NCBI RefSeq assembly: GCF_009937765.1
Contig: NZ_CP047089.1
Location: 2,602,272-2,666,271 of the forward strand
Length of the DNA: 64,000 bases
DNA from: Bacillus pumilus
GTDB taxonomy: Bacteria > Bacillota > Bacilli > Bacillales > Bacillaceae
Direction: 5' to 3'
Positions 1 to 10,461 of this stretch are shown piece by piece. The notes under the pieces were generated by a model. It was given only the letters and a program-made list of their open reading frames with translations. It was not told the DNA's origin and did not search any database. The translations under genes and the position numbers were made by a program. Positions within the stretch are counted from its first letter, which is position 1. Each line of letters begins with the position of its first letter.

Positions 1-888
1 AACAACTTGAAGAGCAAATGCGACAGGGTCACTGACATTCAGCTTCGTATAGTGAACCATGCCTGTTAAGACAAATGAAACACCGATGTATAAAATCGTA
101 CAAACACCGAGCGCTCCGATGATTCCGATTGGCATCGCCTTTTGAGGATTTTTGACTTCTTCAGACGCATTAGCGATCGCATCAAATCCGAGGTAAGCAA
201 AAAAGACAGTTGCCGCTCCAGCAATCACACCGTGGAAGCCCATCGGCATAAAAGGTGTCCAGTTTTCAGGTTTGACGTACGCAAAGCCTGAAATGATAAA
301 GAGAAGGACGATGGCAATTTTAATTAGCACAATGATGTTATTCAGCTTCGTGCTTTCTTTCACGCCTCTAGAGACGATAAAGGTGATAAGCAAAATAATG
401 AGTGCGCCTGGAAGGTTAAAGACGGCTCCATCAGCGGCTCCAGGTGCAGCTGATAAAGCCTTCGGTATGTGCACACCAAATCCACTGAGCAGTGATTGGA
501 AATAGGACGACCATCCGCTTGCTACAGCAGAGAGTGCAATGACATATTCAAGCATGAGATCCCAGCCCATTAAGAAGGCGAGAAATTCCCCAAGTGTAGC
601 GTAGGAATACGTATAGACACTTCCTGATACAGGAATGGACGAGGAGAACTCAGCGTAGCAAAAAGCAGCAAGGGCGCATGCGATCGCAGCTAAAATAAAA
701 GATATAATAATCGCAGGTCCCGCATCCTTTGCCGCAGCAACCCCCGTAATCACAAAGATACCAGTCCCGACCACGCAGCCAATGCCAAGCAAGATTAAAT
801 CAAACGTATTTAACGATCGGCTGAGCCGCTTCGTTTGACTTTCAAGCATGAGCTGGTCGAGAGACTTTTTTCGAAATAAAGAACTCAT
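1..888 (-). CDS. yfnA: APC-family amino-acid permease, YfnA-like (partial)
   Basis: This gene encodes a cytoplasmic-membrane amino-acid transporter of the APC superfamily, cationic amino-acid transporter branch. Only the first 296 codons are present; the C-terminal third lies beyond the window edge. The N-terminus begins MSSLFRKKSLDQL. The first membrane helix carries the APC glycine motif GIGCVVGTGIF (about residues 36-46), and several more hydrophobic helices follow. A conserved cytoplasmic segment, FAYLGFDAIANASEE, lies near residue 240. The ATG at 886-888 is preceded by AGGAGGTCAAC. A sigma-A-like promoter lies directly upstream, so it is probably transcribed alone. The substrate cannot be read from sequence. 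Similarity to B. subtilis YfnA is judged from memory of the N-terminal sequence. Confidence 0.85.
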   Translation of the reverse strand, partial: MSSLFRKKSLDQLMLESQTKRLSRSLNTFDLILLGIGCVVGTGIFVITGVAAAKDAGPAIIISFILAAIACALAAFCYAEFSSSIPVSGSVYTYSYATLGEFLAFLMGWDLMLEYVIALSAVASGWSSYFQSLLSGFGVHIPKALSAAPGAADGAVFNLPGALIILLITFIVSRGVKESTKLNNIIVLIKIAIVLLFIISGFAYVKPENWTPFMPMGFHGVIAGAATVFFAYLGFDAIANASEEVKNPQKAMPIGIIGALGVCTILYIGVSFVLTGMVHYTKLNVSDPVAFALQVV

Positions 889-930
889 GTTGACCTCCTA
901 ATGGATAAATCTTTTCGTAAGACGAGTGTT

Positions 931-959
931 AGTATATGCTGAAATGACAATTTAGTCAA
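931..959 (-). promoter_or_regulatory. sigma-A-type promoter for the amino-acid permease
   Basis: On the minus strand, TTGACT (954-959) and TATACT (931-936) are separated by exactly 17 nt. The site lies about 45 nt upstream of the permease start, with no other gene between. Confidence 0.6.
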
Positions 960-969
960 TTGGTTGAAA

Positions 970-993
970 AACGCTTTAAATCACTAAAGCGTT
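970..993 (-). terminator. hairpin with T-run (minus strand)
   Basis: A perfect 9-bp stem (AACGCTTTA / TAAAGCGTT) with a 6-nt loop is followed on the minus strand by a short T-run. It lies upstream of the permease promoter, so it probably blocks read-through from the glycosyltransferase gene. Confidence 0.5.
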
Positions 994-1015
994 GAGCGCC
1001 ACCATCGACTTTCTG

Positions 1016-1055
1016 CTTAAAAAGAGACATCCGCCGGGAGATGGAAGGCGGATGT
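1016..1055 (-). terminator. terminator of the glycosyltransferase gene
   Basis: A stem of ACATCCGCC (1027-1035) and GGCGGATGT (1047-1055) is followed on the minus strand by a T-rich run. It lies just past the stop of the gene at 1069-2142. Confidence 0.7.
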
Positions 1056-1068
1056 GGTGATAAATCAT

Positions 1069-2142
1069 TTATGTCTGTTCAGTAAATATTTTTTCATTAT
1101 ACAGCACACTTGGATGAGTTGGGTGATGGGCGGCGGAAGCAAGGTGATGTGTTTTGGCTTTCTCCAAATCGCCAAGCTGATAATAACAGTAGCAAAGCTG
1201 AAGGTGAGGATACCACGTTTTATAATGTGTGAGTGTGAAGGCTGCTTCGTTTTCAGGAGCCTTCAGCGCCTGCTCATACCAAAAGATCGCTGCCCGATGT
1301 TTATTTTGAATTTTTAGATGATCCCCGATTCGGCAACAAAATTCTGGACGAGGCTGATCATATAAGAAAGAACGTAATAATGAGGATAAAGCCGCTTCCT
1401 CGAAGCCTACCGCATAATAGCAGTCTGCTAAATATTGGCATGTGCGAATTTCATCCTCAATCCAGCACTGTTTTGTCGCTAAAAATTCATGATAAAAACG
1501 AATTGCTTTGACATGCTGCCTGTTATCTCTTAATTCATTGGCAAAGTAAAAGAGGTCACGAGGCGTCATGTCCTCTCCCCTTGCCAGCATGTCTTCATAA
1601 ATTCGCAGGTTGCGCCCTGGTTCACCAGCGGTTGTTTTCTTACGCTTTTGATGTGTGACGGCTATATCGGCTGGTAAGATGTTTCCGTACACTTGAAGAA
1701 ACTCATGAACGGCCCCGTACCACTGAAAGTTCAAGGCGCGCTTCACAAGGCGATTTCTTCTATATTTAAAATTCACCTGACCGTCTTCATCGAATCCTAC
1801 ATGATAAAACATTGAGACGGCATCCACCGCAGGGTCGAGTGTCTCTTTGAGCTGAAGAAATTTTTGACGGTCTTCTTCAAGCAGAACATCGTCAGCATCA
1901 AGCCATAAAATATATTCTTTCGTTGCACGTGAGAAAGCGAAATTGCGGGCTTTGGCAAAATGCTGAACCCATTCGAAATCAAGTACCTTGGCTGAAAAGG
2001 AGTGAGCAATCTCCTTCGTACGATCTGTTGAACCTGTATCAACGATGATCATCTCATCGACAATGTCTTGAACGGAGGAAAGGCAGTCCGCTAACACCTC
2101 CTCTTCATTTTTCACGATCATACATAAGCTAATGGTTACCAT
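1069..2142 (-). CDS. family 2 glycosyltransferase with TPR-like C-terminus
   Basis: This 357-residue cytosolic protein has an N-terminal GT-A fold glycosyltransferase domain (about residues 1-200). It opens with ISLCMIVKNEEEVL and carries the nucleotide-sugar contact DTGSTDRT near residue 35 and the metal-binding DADD motif near residue 81. The C-terminal half is helical and resembles tetratricopeptide repeats: FYANELRDN, YYAVGFEEAALSS, YYQLGDLEKAKTHH. This arrangement is found in SunS-like and related enzymes that modify proteins or peptides. The acceptor is unknown and no candidate peptide gene is adjacent. The ATG follows AGAGGTGATCTAAAG, a good ribosome site. The gene has its own terminator and stands alone. 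Confidence 0.8.
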   Translation of the reverse strand: MVTISLCMIVKNEEEVLADCLSSVQDIVDEMIIVDTGSTDRTKEIAHSFSAKVLDFEWVQHFAKARNFAFSRATKEYILWLDADDVLLEEDRQKFLQLKETLDPAVDAVSMFYHVGFDEDGQVNFKYRRNRLVKRALNFQWYGAVHEFLQVYGNILPADIAVTHQKRKKTTAGEPGRNLRIYEDMLARGEDMTPRDLFYFANELRDNRQHVKAIRFYHEFLATKQCWIEDEIRTCQYLADCYYAVGFEEAALSSLLRSFLYDQPRPEFCCRIGDHLKIQNKHRAAIFWYEQALKAPENEAAFTLTHYKTWYPHLQLCYCYYQLGDLEKAKTHHLASAAHHPTHPSVLYNEKIFTEQT

Positions 2143-2275
2143 CTTTAGATCACCTCTTCATAGTGTATCGAGCAGCAAAAGGAAACATTCTTTTCAGCAG
2201 CGGGTTTTTTAAAACTAGTTTTCTGCTACTGGCTGATTTAAAATAAAGGAAGAATCTATGTAAGGGCTGATAAAA

Positions 2276-4159
2276 ATGAGTTTATTGAATGTAGAAGGAT
2301 TATATAAAACCTATGGCGAGAAAACGCTGTTTGATCATATTTCTTTTCATATAGAACCAAAGGAACGCATCGGGTTAATTGGACCAAACGGAACAGGGAA
2401 GTCAACGCTCCTAAAGGTCATTGCAGGACTTGAATCGTTTGAGGAAGGTGACATCACGAAGGCAGGGACGCTTGATATCGAATTTCTTGAGCAGGACCCT
2501 GAAATGGATGGGGATGAAACGATTCTCGATTACATTTTTTCTGGAACAGCACCGATGATTCAAACGATGAAGGCATATGAACAGGCACTCGCCGATTTAG
2601 AGCATGATCCACAAAATGAGGCAAAACAAGAGGCGCTCATGCGCATGCAAAATCGAATGGATCAGGAAGACGCATGGGATGCGAACCTGTCAGCAAAAAC
2701 GATTTTGACAAAGCTTGGTGTCAAAGATGTGAGCCGTTCGGTTCATGCCTTATCAGGCGGACAGAAAAAGCGTGTCGCGATTGCTAAAAATTTAATTCAG
2801 CCCGCAGGATTGCTGATTTTAGATGAGCCAACCAACCATCTCGATAATGCAACGATTGAATGGCTCGAAGGATATTTGAGTCAATACAGCGGTGCTGTCA
2901 TTCTGGTGACGCATGATCGTTATTTCCTCAACCGAGTGGCCAATCGGATTTATGAGCTGAATCAAGGACAGCTCTATACGTATAAAGGAAATTATGAAGT
3001 CTTTTTAGAAAAAAGAGCGGAACGAGAAGCAGAGGCCCAGGTGAAAGAAACGAAACGTCAAAACTTACTCAGACGAGAGCTTGCATGGCTGAGAAGAGGG
3101 GCAAAAGCAAGAACAACGAAGCAGAAAGCACGCATCGGCAGAGCTGAAGAACTAATGGATCAAAAAGGCCCTGATGCGAAGGGAGAGCTAGATTTCGCCA
3201 TCGGTTCGCATCGCCTAGGAAAACAAGTCATAGAGGCAGAAGACTTGTCAATTTCATTTGCTGGCCAGACCCTTGTGGAGCAGTTTACAGACTTAGTCGT
3301 GCCGGGCGACCGGATTGGATTCATTGGGCCGAATGGAGTCGGAAAAACGACGCTTCTCAATTGTCTAGCGGGTAAAATTGAACCGACTTCAGGACAGTTG
3401 ACGATTGGACAAACCGTTCGCATTGGTTATTACACGCAGGATCATAAGGAAATGGATGAAGAGCTGACGATCATTGAATACATCAAGGAAACAGCTGAGA
3501 TCGTTAAGACATCTGATGACGCCATAGTGACAGCAGAGCAAATGCTGGAACGGTTCCTATTCCCAAGATCCATGCAGCGGACGTTTATTCGCAAGCTGTC
3601 AGGGGGAGAACGCCGCAGATTGTATTTACTGAAAGTCTTAATGGAAGAACCGAATGTTCTCTTTTTAGATGAGCCAACGAACGATCTTGATACGGAGACC
3701 CTCAGCATTTTAGAGGATTATTTAGAACAGTTTCCTGGCGTTGTCATGACCGTATCGCATGATCGTTATTTCTTAGACCGGGTGGTTCATCGTCTACTCG
3801 TCTTTGAAGGAAATGGCCGCATTTCACACTACCAAGGCGCTTACAGCGATTACATGGAGCAAGAAAAAGAGCAGAAGCGGACAGAGACAAAGCCTGCTGA
3901 GAAACAAGTAGAAGCGGCGCCTAAAAAAAGAAAAAAACTTTCTTACAAAGACCAGCTTGAATGGGATGGAATTGAAGACCGGATTCAGGCATTGGAGGAA
4001 AAACATCAGCAGCTTGAAGCAAGCATTGCAGAAGCAGGCAGTGATTTTGGGAAAATTCAAGAACTGATGGACGAACAAAAAGCCGTTGCTGAAGAACTAG
4101 AACAAGCAATGGACCGCTGGACAGAACTGTCGATCATGATTGAGGAATTAGAAGGTTAA
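2276..4159 (+). CDS. yfmR: ABC-F family ATPase YfmR
   Basis: This 627-residue protein is a soluble twin-ATPase of the ABC-F family, which acts on ribosomes rather than in transport. There are no membrane segments. The first nucleotide-binding domain has Walker A GPNGTGKST (residues 36-44) and signature LSGGQKKR near 159. An arginine-rich interdomain linker follows at about 240-300. The second domain has GPNGVGKTT near 351 and LSGGERRR near 440. A charged coiled-coil tail occupies about 555-627. Length and layout match B. subtilis YfmR (about 630 residues), reported to help resolve stalled translation alongside EF-P. The start has an AAGGG ribosome site about 9 nt upstream. It is monocistronic here. 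Confidence 0.9.
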   Translation: MSLLNVEGLYKTYGEKTLFDHISFHIEPKERIGLIGPNGTGKSTLLKVIAGLESFEEGDITKAGTLDIEFLEQDPEMDGDETILDYIFSGTAPMIQTMKAYEQALADLEHDPQNEAKQEALMRMQNRMDQEDAWDANLSAKTILTKLGVKDVSRSVHALSGGQKKRVAIAKNLIQPAGLLILDEPTNHLDNATIEWLEGYLSQYSGAVILVTHDRYFLNRVANRIYELNQGQLYTYKGNYEVFLEKRAEREAEAQVKETKRQNLLRRELAWLRRGAKARTTKQKARIGRAEELMDQKGPDAKGELDFAIGSHRLGKQVIEAEDLSISFAGQTLVEQFTDLVVPGDRIGFIGPNGVGKTTLLNCLAGKIEPTSGQLTIGQTVRIGYYTQDHKEMDEELTIIEYIKETAEIVKTSDDAIVTAEQMLERFLFPRSMQRTFIRKLSGGERRRLYLLKVLMEEPNVLFLDEPTNDLDTETLSILEDYLEQFPGVVMTVSHDRYFLDRVVHRLLVFEGNGRISHYQGAYSDYMEQEKEQKRTETKPAEKQVEAAPKKRKKLSYKDQLEWDGIEDRIQALEEKHQQLEASIAEAGSDFGKIQELMDEQKAVAEELEQAMDRWTELSIMIEELEG

Positions 4160-4187
4160 TCCTAATAAAATGTTTGAAATAAAACCC

Positions 4188-5693
<1,506 letters not shown>

Positions 5694-5864
5694 CTAAAAT
5701 TGATATTTCATTCTATGAGCAAATTTTTAAATTGGAAGTAAAACCTAGAAAATCATCATTTCGAAAATCATCGAATCAAATCATTTAAATGTTTTATGAT
5801 TTTATGTTATGGTGTTGAAAGTATGAAACTAGTATGATTTTTGACAGAAATGGGGACATCATTT

Positions 5865-6884
5865 ATGAGTCAATCAGTTTTAAAGCGCACAGCTTATTCC
5901 GTTTTAAATTTATCCTCTGTGACAGAAGGCGGTACCATTAAGGAATCTTTTGAACATAGTATGAATTTAGCAAAAAAGGCGGAGAAGTGGGGTTATCATA
6001 GATACTGGCTCGCAGAACACCATAATATGGAAGGTGTTGCAAGTTCAGCAACGTCCGTTTTAATAGGGTATATTGCTGGCGGAACCGAAAAAATTCGAGT
6101 AGGATCTGGCGGAATTATGCTGCCAAACCACTCTTCACTTGTTATTGCTGAACAATTCGGCACACTTGAGACATTATATCCGGGGAGAATTGATTTAGGT
6201 CTTGGAAGAGCACCAGGGACAGATCAGTTAACGGCAAGGGCACTTAGACGTAATCTTCATAATGGAGAAGATTTCCCTGAACAGCTAGAAGAACTTCGGC
6301 AATATTTCAAACCAACCGGACAGGTCAAAAAACATGTAAGAGCCGTTCCAGGAGAGGGACTAGACATTCCGATTTGGCTACTTGGTTCAAGTGGATTTAG
6401 CGCAAGACTTGCAGGAGAGCTTGGATTGCCATTTGCATTTGCGGCACATTTTTCACCTAAAAATACAATTCCTGCTTTAGAGCTGTATAGACAGTCATTT
6501 AGAACTTCTGATGTGTTAAAAGAGCCTTATGCCATGGTGGGGGTGACAGCTTTTGCTGCAGATCAAACAGAGCGAGCTGAATATTTGGCAACGTCTCATT
6601 ATCAGCGGTTTTTAAGTCTCATTCGAAATACCCCGGGAAAACTCAAAGCGCCTGTCGACAGTATGGACGGTCTTTGGAGTCCATATGAAAAAGCGATGGT
6701 GGATGAACAATTAAGTTCGACAATGATCGGAGATAAGGAAAAGGTGAAAAGAGAATTGGAAGCCTTTGTTGAAGCCACTCAAGCAGACGAAGTGATGATT
6801 AATTCGGATATGTTTGATCATCAAGAAAGAATGCGTTCATATGAAATTATCGGCGAGATTTTCCAAGAGGCGCAAGAAAAATAA
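5865..6884 (+). CDS. LLM-class flavin-dependent monooxygenase (bacterial luciferase-like)
   Basis: This 339-residue cytosolic protein has the TIM-barrel fold of the bacterial luciferase family, which uses reduced FMN. Family signatures include [12 protein letters not shown] near residue 50, the [12 protein letters not shown] segment near 85, and LGRAPGTDQ near 120. The group includes Bacillus YvbT- and YceB-like proteins of unknown substrate. A TTG start at 5841 is possible, but the ATG at 5865 has a GGGGAC site at the right distance and begins with the usual [13 protein letters not shown] sequence. It is followed by a bidirectional terminator shared with the convergent acetate permease. Confidence 0.85.
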   Translation: MSQSVLKRTAYSVLNLSSVTEGGTIKESFEHSMNLAKKAEKWGYHRYWLAEHHNMEGVASSATSVLIGYIAGGTEKIRVGSGGIMLPNHSSLVIAEQFGTLETLYPGRIDLGLGRAPGTDQLTARALRRNLHNGEDFPEQLEELRQYFKPTGQVKKHVRAVPGEGLDIPIWLLGSSGFSARLAGELGLPFAFAAHFSPKNTIPALELYRQSFRTSDVLKEPYAMVGVTAFAADQTERAEYLATSHYQRFLSLIRNTPGKLKAPVDSMDGLWSPYEKAMVDEQLSSTMIGDKEKVKRELEAFVEATQADEVMINSDMFDHQERMRSYEIIGEIFQEAQEK

Positions 6885-6888
6885 ACAT

Positions 6889-6920
6889 AAAAAAGAACTG
6901 CACAAAGCAGTTCTTTTTTT
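6889..6920. terminator. bidirectional rho-independent terminator
   Basis: AAAAAAGAACTGC and GCAGTTCTTTTTT form a long stem with a 5-nt loop, with T-runs on both strands. It lies between two convergent genes. Confidence 0.85.
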
Positions 6921-6922
6921 AC

Positions 6923-7543
6923 TTATGCTTTTGTAAAAATACGAAATGGTTGTCCAATTGGTAGCACAGTACGACCGAAATGAGTATTGAGCACAACTGC
7001 TGCTGAACCATAAAATGAAAGCAGAGAAATGATCAATTCTGCAATACCGGCAATGGTATGAGTCACGTCGTACATCACACCAAACGAGCTTAGGGAAAGA
7101 CCAAGGAATAAGCAATCAATAAAGACGAAAATCAAAAATAATACTTTATGAGTTTCCATTGCACCAATCGTCATAAACAAGCTGAAAATTAAATACCCGA
7201 TAAACGCAAAACCTAGTTGTTTTGGATCTGCTGCTTCCGCAAGCGTTTTCCCAAAAACGCCCGCTTGAATGAGCCAAGTCGTTCCAACGCCCATCCAAAA
7301 GAGACCGAATGCGCCAAAGGCAGTGGCTCCAAAAATATTATGATGCTTTGAATCTTGTATGGACGCGATCAGTTGCGCGATGCCTCCAAGGAAGATAGCC
7401 CAAGGTAAAATAAGGGAAGTGCCATCTGTAATTCCTAGTTTTTGTGAGGACGCAACGAGCGTCACCATTGCTAAACCAAACAAACCAAGTGGTGTTGGGT
7501 CTGCAATTGATAATCGATAAGCTTGAACATTCTGTTTTTCCAT
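6923..7543 (-). CDS. acetate permease, GPR1/FUN34/YaaH (SatP) family
   Basis: This 206-residue integral membrane protein has six predicted helices. It carries the family signature near the N-terminus as DPTPLGLFGLAMVT (residues 15-28); the usual form begins NP(A)PLGL. Family members move acetate and other short monocarboxylates across the cytoplasmic membrane with protons or as channels. The ATG at 7543 follows GGAGGTCATT on the minus strand. It is monocistronic and convergent with the monooxygenase gene. The specific substrate is inferred only from the family. Confidence 0.85.
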   Translation of the reverse strand: MEKQNVQAYRLSIADPTPLGLFGLAMVTLVASSQKLGITDGTSLILPWAIFLGGIAQLIASIQDSKHHNIFGATAFGAFGLFWMGVGTTWLIQAGVFGKTLAEAADPKQLGFAFIGYLIFSLFMTIGAMETHKVLFLIFVFIDCLFLGLSLSSFGVMYDVTHTIAGIAELIISLLSFYGSAAVVLNTHFGRTVLPIGQPFRIFTKA

Positions 7544-7619
7544 AATGACCTCCTACAATTTGCACTTACAAAAGATACTCGAATTAGACCGAAACGTCAA
7601 GCTCTTTTTTAGTAGACAC

Positions 7620-7648
7620 TTGCAACGTCTTCCAAATAAATCTATATT
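7620..7648 (+). promoter_or_regulatory. sigma-A-type promoter for the HemD-like gene
   Basis: TTGCAA (7620-7625) and TATATT (7643-7648) are separated by 17 nt, about 40 nt upstream of the TTG start. Confidence 0.5.
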
Positions 7649-7686
7649 TAATACATATCAAATGTGATAGAAAAAGAGGGATAAAA

Positions 7687-8508
7687 TTGAGTAAAGGCTT
7701 ATCTGGAAAAACGATTGCCATTTGTGGAACGAGAAAAACAGAAGAAATGCGTACACTTGTCGAAAAGCAAGGGGGACAAGCTGTTATTCGTTCTCTTCAA
7801 GGAACCGTATTTTTAGCCAAAGAGGAGTTAAAGCCAGGCATTGAAACTTTTGTGAAAAAAGGTGCCGATTGGGTGGTTTTAACCACAGGTATCGGAACTG
7901 ATACATTAATTGAGAGTGCAGAAGAGCTTGATTTAGGAGAAGAATTTATGCATATTCTATCAAATGCACAAATTGCTTCAAGAGGATACAAAACTTATGC
8001 TGCACTCAAAAAACGCGGAATTCAGCCAGACGTGTCTGATGAAGATGGGACAGTACGTGATCTGATCGCAAAGCTTGAAGGCAAAGAGTTTCAAGGCAAA
8101 CGTGTCATGGTGCAGCTGCACGGGGAAAATGCTCCGGCCCTCATCCAGTTTTTACATGAAAAAGGGGCAGATGTATTGCCACTTTTACCTTATCAGCACA
8201 CACCACCTGAACCAAAAGCCGCAGAAACATTGCTTCAAGAAATGAAAGACGGAAATGTCCACGCCGTCTGTTTTACAACCGCTGTTCAGGTACACGCCTT
8301 TTTCACGTTAGCAGCAAAATGGGGAAGAAAAGAAGAACTTCAAGCGCTATTTGAGCAGCACGTACTGGCAGTAGCTGTTGGAAAAGTCACAGCTGAAGCT
8401 TTAAAAGAAGAGGGCATTGACAGGATTCTTACCCCGTCACTTGAGAGAATGGGCGCAATGATTATGGAATTATCTCAATATATGAAAAAACAATCCTCAC
8501 ACTCATAG
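7687..8508 (+). CDS. uroporphyrinogen-III synthase-like (HemD family) protein
   Basis: This 273-residue cytosolic protein resembles uroporphyrinogen-III synthase across its length, with the two alternating alpha/beta lobes expected. Segments include GKTIAICGTRKTEEM at the start, DWVVLTTGIGTDTL near residue 60, VMVQLHGENAP near 140 and VCFTTAVQVHAFF near 197. It stands alone here, with no other haem or sirohaem gene nearby, so it may be a paralogue of the hem-operon enzyme with a different or auxiliary role. The start is TTG with an AGAGGGA site. It ends at a strong terminator. Confidence 0.7.
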   Translation: MSKGLSGKTIAICGTRKTEEMRTLVEKQGGQAVIRSLQGTVFLAKEELKPGIETFVKKGADWVVLTTGIGTDTLIESAEELDLGEEFMHILSNAQIASRGYKTYAALKKRGIQPDVSDEDGTVRDLIAKLEGKEFQGKRVMVQLHGENAPALIQFLHEKGADVLPLLPYQHTPPEPKAAETLLQEMKDGNVHAVCFTTAVQVHAFFTLAAKWGRKEELQALFEQHVLAVAVGKVTAEALKEEGIDRILTPSLERMGAMIMELSQYMKKQSSHS

Positions 8509-8546
8509 AAAAAACGCCTTTCACTCAGCCAGTGGAAGGCGTTTTT
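8509..8546. terminator. bidirectional terminator
   Basis: AAAAAACGCCTTTCAC pairs with AGTGGAAGGCGTTTTT, with T-runs on both strands. It lies between the convergent HemD-like and DedA genes. Confidence 0.85.
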
Positions 8547-8548
8547 CA

Positions 8549-9151
8549 TTAGATTGTCCGTTTTCGGTTCGTCCGAATTTTTTTTATGACGAAATAGAGA
8601 ACGATCAAGACGATTGCAATGGCCATAATAGGAGTTGTATAAGCGTGAGCAACGCTTTGAATGTGATCCCACTTTGTCCCAAGCTGCATACCGAGATAGA
8701 TAAATAAGATCGACCAAGGGATGGCTGCTAATCCTGTCAAGAGAACAAATTTCAAAAAAGGCATTTTGGCAATACCAGCTGGAATGGAGATGGCATGGCG
8801 GACAACAGGAATAAAACGCGCTGTAAACACCACACCGGTTCCATATCGATCAAACCAGCGCTCTGCAGTGGCGATATGATGTTCATGGATGAATAAGTAT
8901 TTTCCGTACTTTGTTAAAAAAGGTCTTCCGCCATAAAGACCGATCCAGTATATAAAACACTGTGCGAGCGTACCCCCGATGACGCCAGCGATAACAGCTC
9001 CAACAAAACCGATTGTTCCTGTTGACACCATATATCCGCCATAAGCTAGTACAATTTCGCTCGGTATGATTTCAATCATCAGACCTAGAGCTACACCTAC
9101 ATAACCAAGGCTTGTCAGCCAGGTTAAAATTTCATTAAAAAAGGTTCCCAT
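8549..9151 (-). CDS. yngC: DedA-family membrane protein, YngC-like
   Basis: This 200-residue inner-membrane protein belongs to the DedA/VTT (SNARE-associated) family; members in Bacillus have been linked to lipid flipping. The conserved sequence runs GLMIEIIPSEIVLAYGGY (about residues 23-40). A loop GGTLAQCFIYWIGLYGGRPF follows, then the hallmark FTARFIPVVRHAISIPAG near 110-127. Four or more hydrophobic helices are present, with a basic C-terminal end KKIRTNRKRTI. The nearest B. subtilis relative appears to be YngC, consistent with yngK and yngJ-E further along. The ribosome site before ATG 9151 is weak. It is monocistronic. Confidence 0.75.
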   Translation of the reverse strand: MGTFFNEILTWLTSLGYVGVALGLMIEIIPSEIVLAYGGYMVSTGTIGFVGAVIAGVIGGTLAQCFIYWIGLYGGRPFLTKYGKYLFIHEHHIATAERWFDRYGTGVVFTARFIPVVRHAISIPAGIAKMPFLKFVLLTGLAAIPWSILFIYLGMQLGTKWDHIQSVAHAYTTPIMAIAIVLIVLYFVIKKIRTNRKRTI

Positions 9152-9379
9152 TCATTTCACGCTGCCTTTAAATACGAATTTTCTTCAAGCATCCTGATAA
9201 AAGCCTATGCTTGTTTTGCTTCTCTCATGAGTCTGCTTTTCTGTTTATCTCTTATGAAGGCTAAACCGAAAAACGCCCATCTAGCAAACTTTATCATACC
9301 ATATTTGCTCACACCTAATGAATACTTGTTATGTGAAGAACTATCATGTACAGGCTGTGACCGTTTTTTCAACAAATCA

Positions 9380-9388
9380 TGATATACT
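9380..9388 (+). promoter_or_regulatory. extended -10 promoter for the small HTH gene
   Basis: TG-A-TATACT matches an extended -10 element about 30 nt before the ATG at 9422. The -35 match is poor. The rest of the gap at 9152-9379 shows nothing else I can support. Confidence 0.4.
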
Positions 9389-9421
9389 TTGTTAGATGAA
9401 ACGAACGGGTGGTGCACAAAC

Positions 9422-9652
9422 ATGTATTTAACAATTGAAGAAACAGCTGAATACTTAGAAGTATCTGAGGCGTATATTGAGAAATTAATTCAGCAAAAAA
9501 AGATCCGTTTTGTATTTGACGGAGAATCATATCTCATTTATCAAGGACAGTTTCAAACGCATATAAAGCAGCTTGAACAATATAAAGAGCTCGTCCAAGA
9601 GATTTTAAATGAACCGATTCCTGAAGATCCAGATGTAAAGGACGAAGATTAG
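9422..9652 (+). CDS. small excisionase/MerR-like helix-turn-helix protein
   Basis: This 76-residue protein begins MYLTIEETAEYLEVSEAYIEKLIQQKKIR, split here only in wording: a TIEETAEYLEVS helix-turn-helix entry followed by a recognition helix and the basic KKIRF wing. A short acidic tail ends DPDVKDED. This is the layout of excisionase-family or MerR-type winged-helix DNA-binding domains. No partner integrase is nearby, so a role as a small host regulator is more likely than excision. The ATG at 9422 is chosen over an upstream TTG (9389) because the HTH starts there. The next gene downstream is broken. Confidence 0.6.
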   Translation: MYLTIEETAEYLEVSEAYIEKLIQQKKIRFVFDGESYLIYQGQFQTHIKQLEQYKELVQEILNEPIPEDPDVKDED

Positions 9653-9672
9653 ATTCAAAGGAAGTGAATGGA

Positions 9673-10449
9673 GTGGAAAATGCCGTCTTGTCTGAGCCTG
9701 TCAAAAGAACGCAATGAATGTGGTAGAAGATACGGATGAACCAACACAACCTTATCAATTATGCCAGCCGTATCACAAGAGACTACTCAACAATTCTTTA
9801 CGACCGATTGAATGGTATCACTTAGCCGTTCTCCATTCTCCTAAACAATTTTTATTACATGATGACTTTTATGGAGAGGACGGACAGGCTTTCTTATCAG
9901 AGGGTGATGTTGTCCTTACAAAAGAAGATAAAGCCCCCACATTACAAGACGTTCGTCAAGATTTGGAGTCTTTATTAGACTTTTCAATCATGAGGTGGTT
10001 TCTTGAGGCTGATGTCATCGATGCGCTGAAACAGCATGATCAGCAAAGGATCTTAAACTCTGTTCAAAATCTTTTTAATGAGACTCAGCATATTGAAGTG
10101 AAATCACGTATGTTAGAAATCGCAGCTAATGTTTTAGATACATCTGCCACTGGGTGGGTGAGGGAACTTGTGAATCAGGCTGGCGGCCTTGAGCCATCCA
10201 ACCTGGGATAGAAGGAAAACATGGCTAGACAAAGGAAGACCTTTCAGTTTAATTGCCCTTGAAACAATGGCACACTGTGCTAAAGGGAATAGACCAGTCC
10301 TTGTGGAACAATATTCTCCTAAAATCCTTCACACAGATAAAAGTGAAGTAGAGAACACTTTAAATGACTATCTTCAAAAAGATGGCGTTCCAAGAGTCAA
10401 AACGAACGTGTCTACCATATTGAACAATAAAGAAGATATTTTCGAATAA
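9673..10449 (+). pseudogene. frameshifted gene of unknown function
   Basis: Two overlapping frames together look like one protein of about 255 residues. Frame one (9714-10211) runs from NVVEDTDEPTQPYQL to WVRELVNQAGGLEPSNLG. Frame two continues from about 10174 to 10449 as LSHPTWDRRKTWLDKGRP onward. A one-base shift within 10174-10211 would join them. The ATG at 9714 has no ribosome site. A GTG at 9673 with an AAAGGAAGTG site opens a third short frame (VENAVLSEPVKRTQ) that stops just before 9714, suggesting a second frameshift at the start. The family is not recognised. It could instead be two short real genes, which I consider less likely. Confidence 0.5.
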
Positions 10450-10461
10450 TTTCCAACTCCT

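Noticed and set aside
9205..9423. A 72-codon minus-strand frame upstream of the small HTH gene
   Set aside because: It covers the promoter of the HTH gene, has no ribosome site and no family resemblance.
9422..9652. Excisionase-like protein as a sign of a prophage or integrative element
   Set aside because: No integrase, attachment site duplication or phage gene is nearby.
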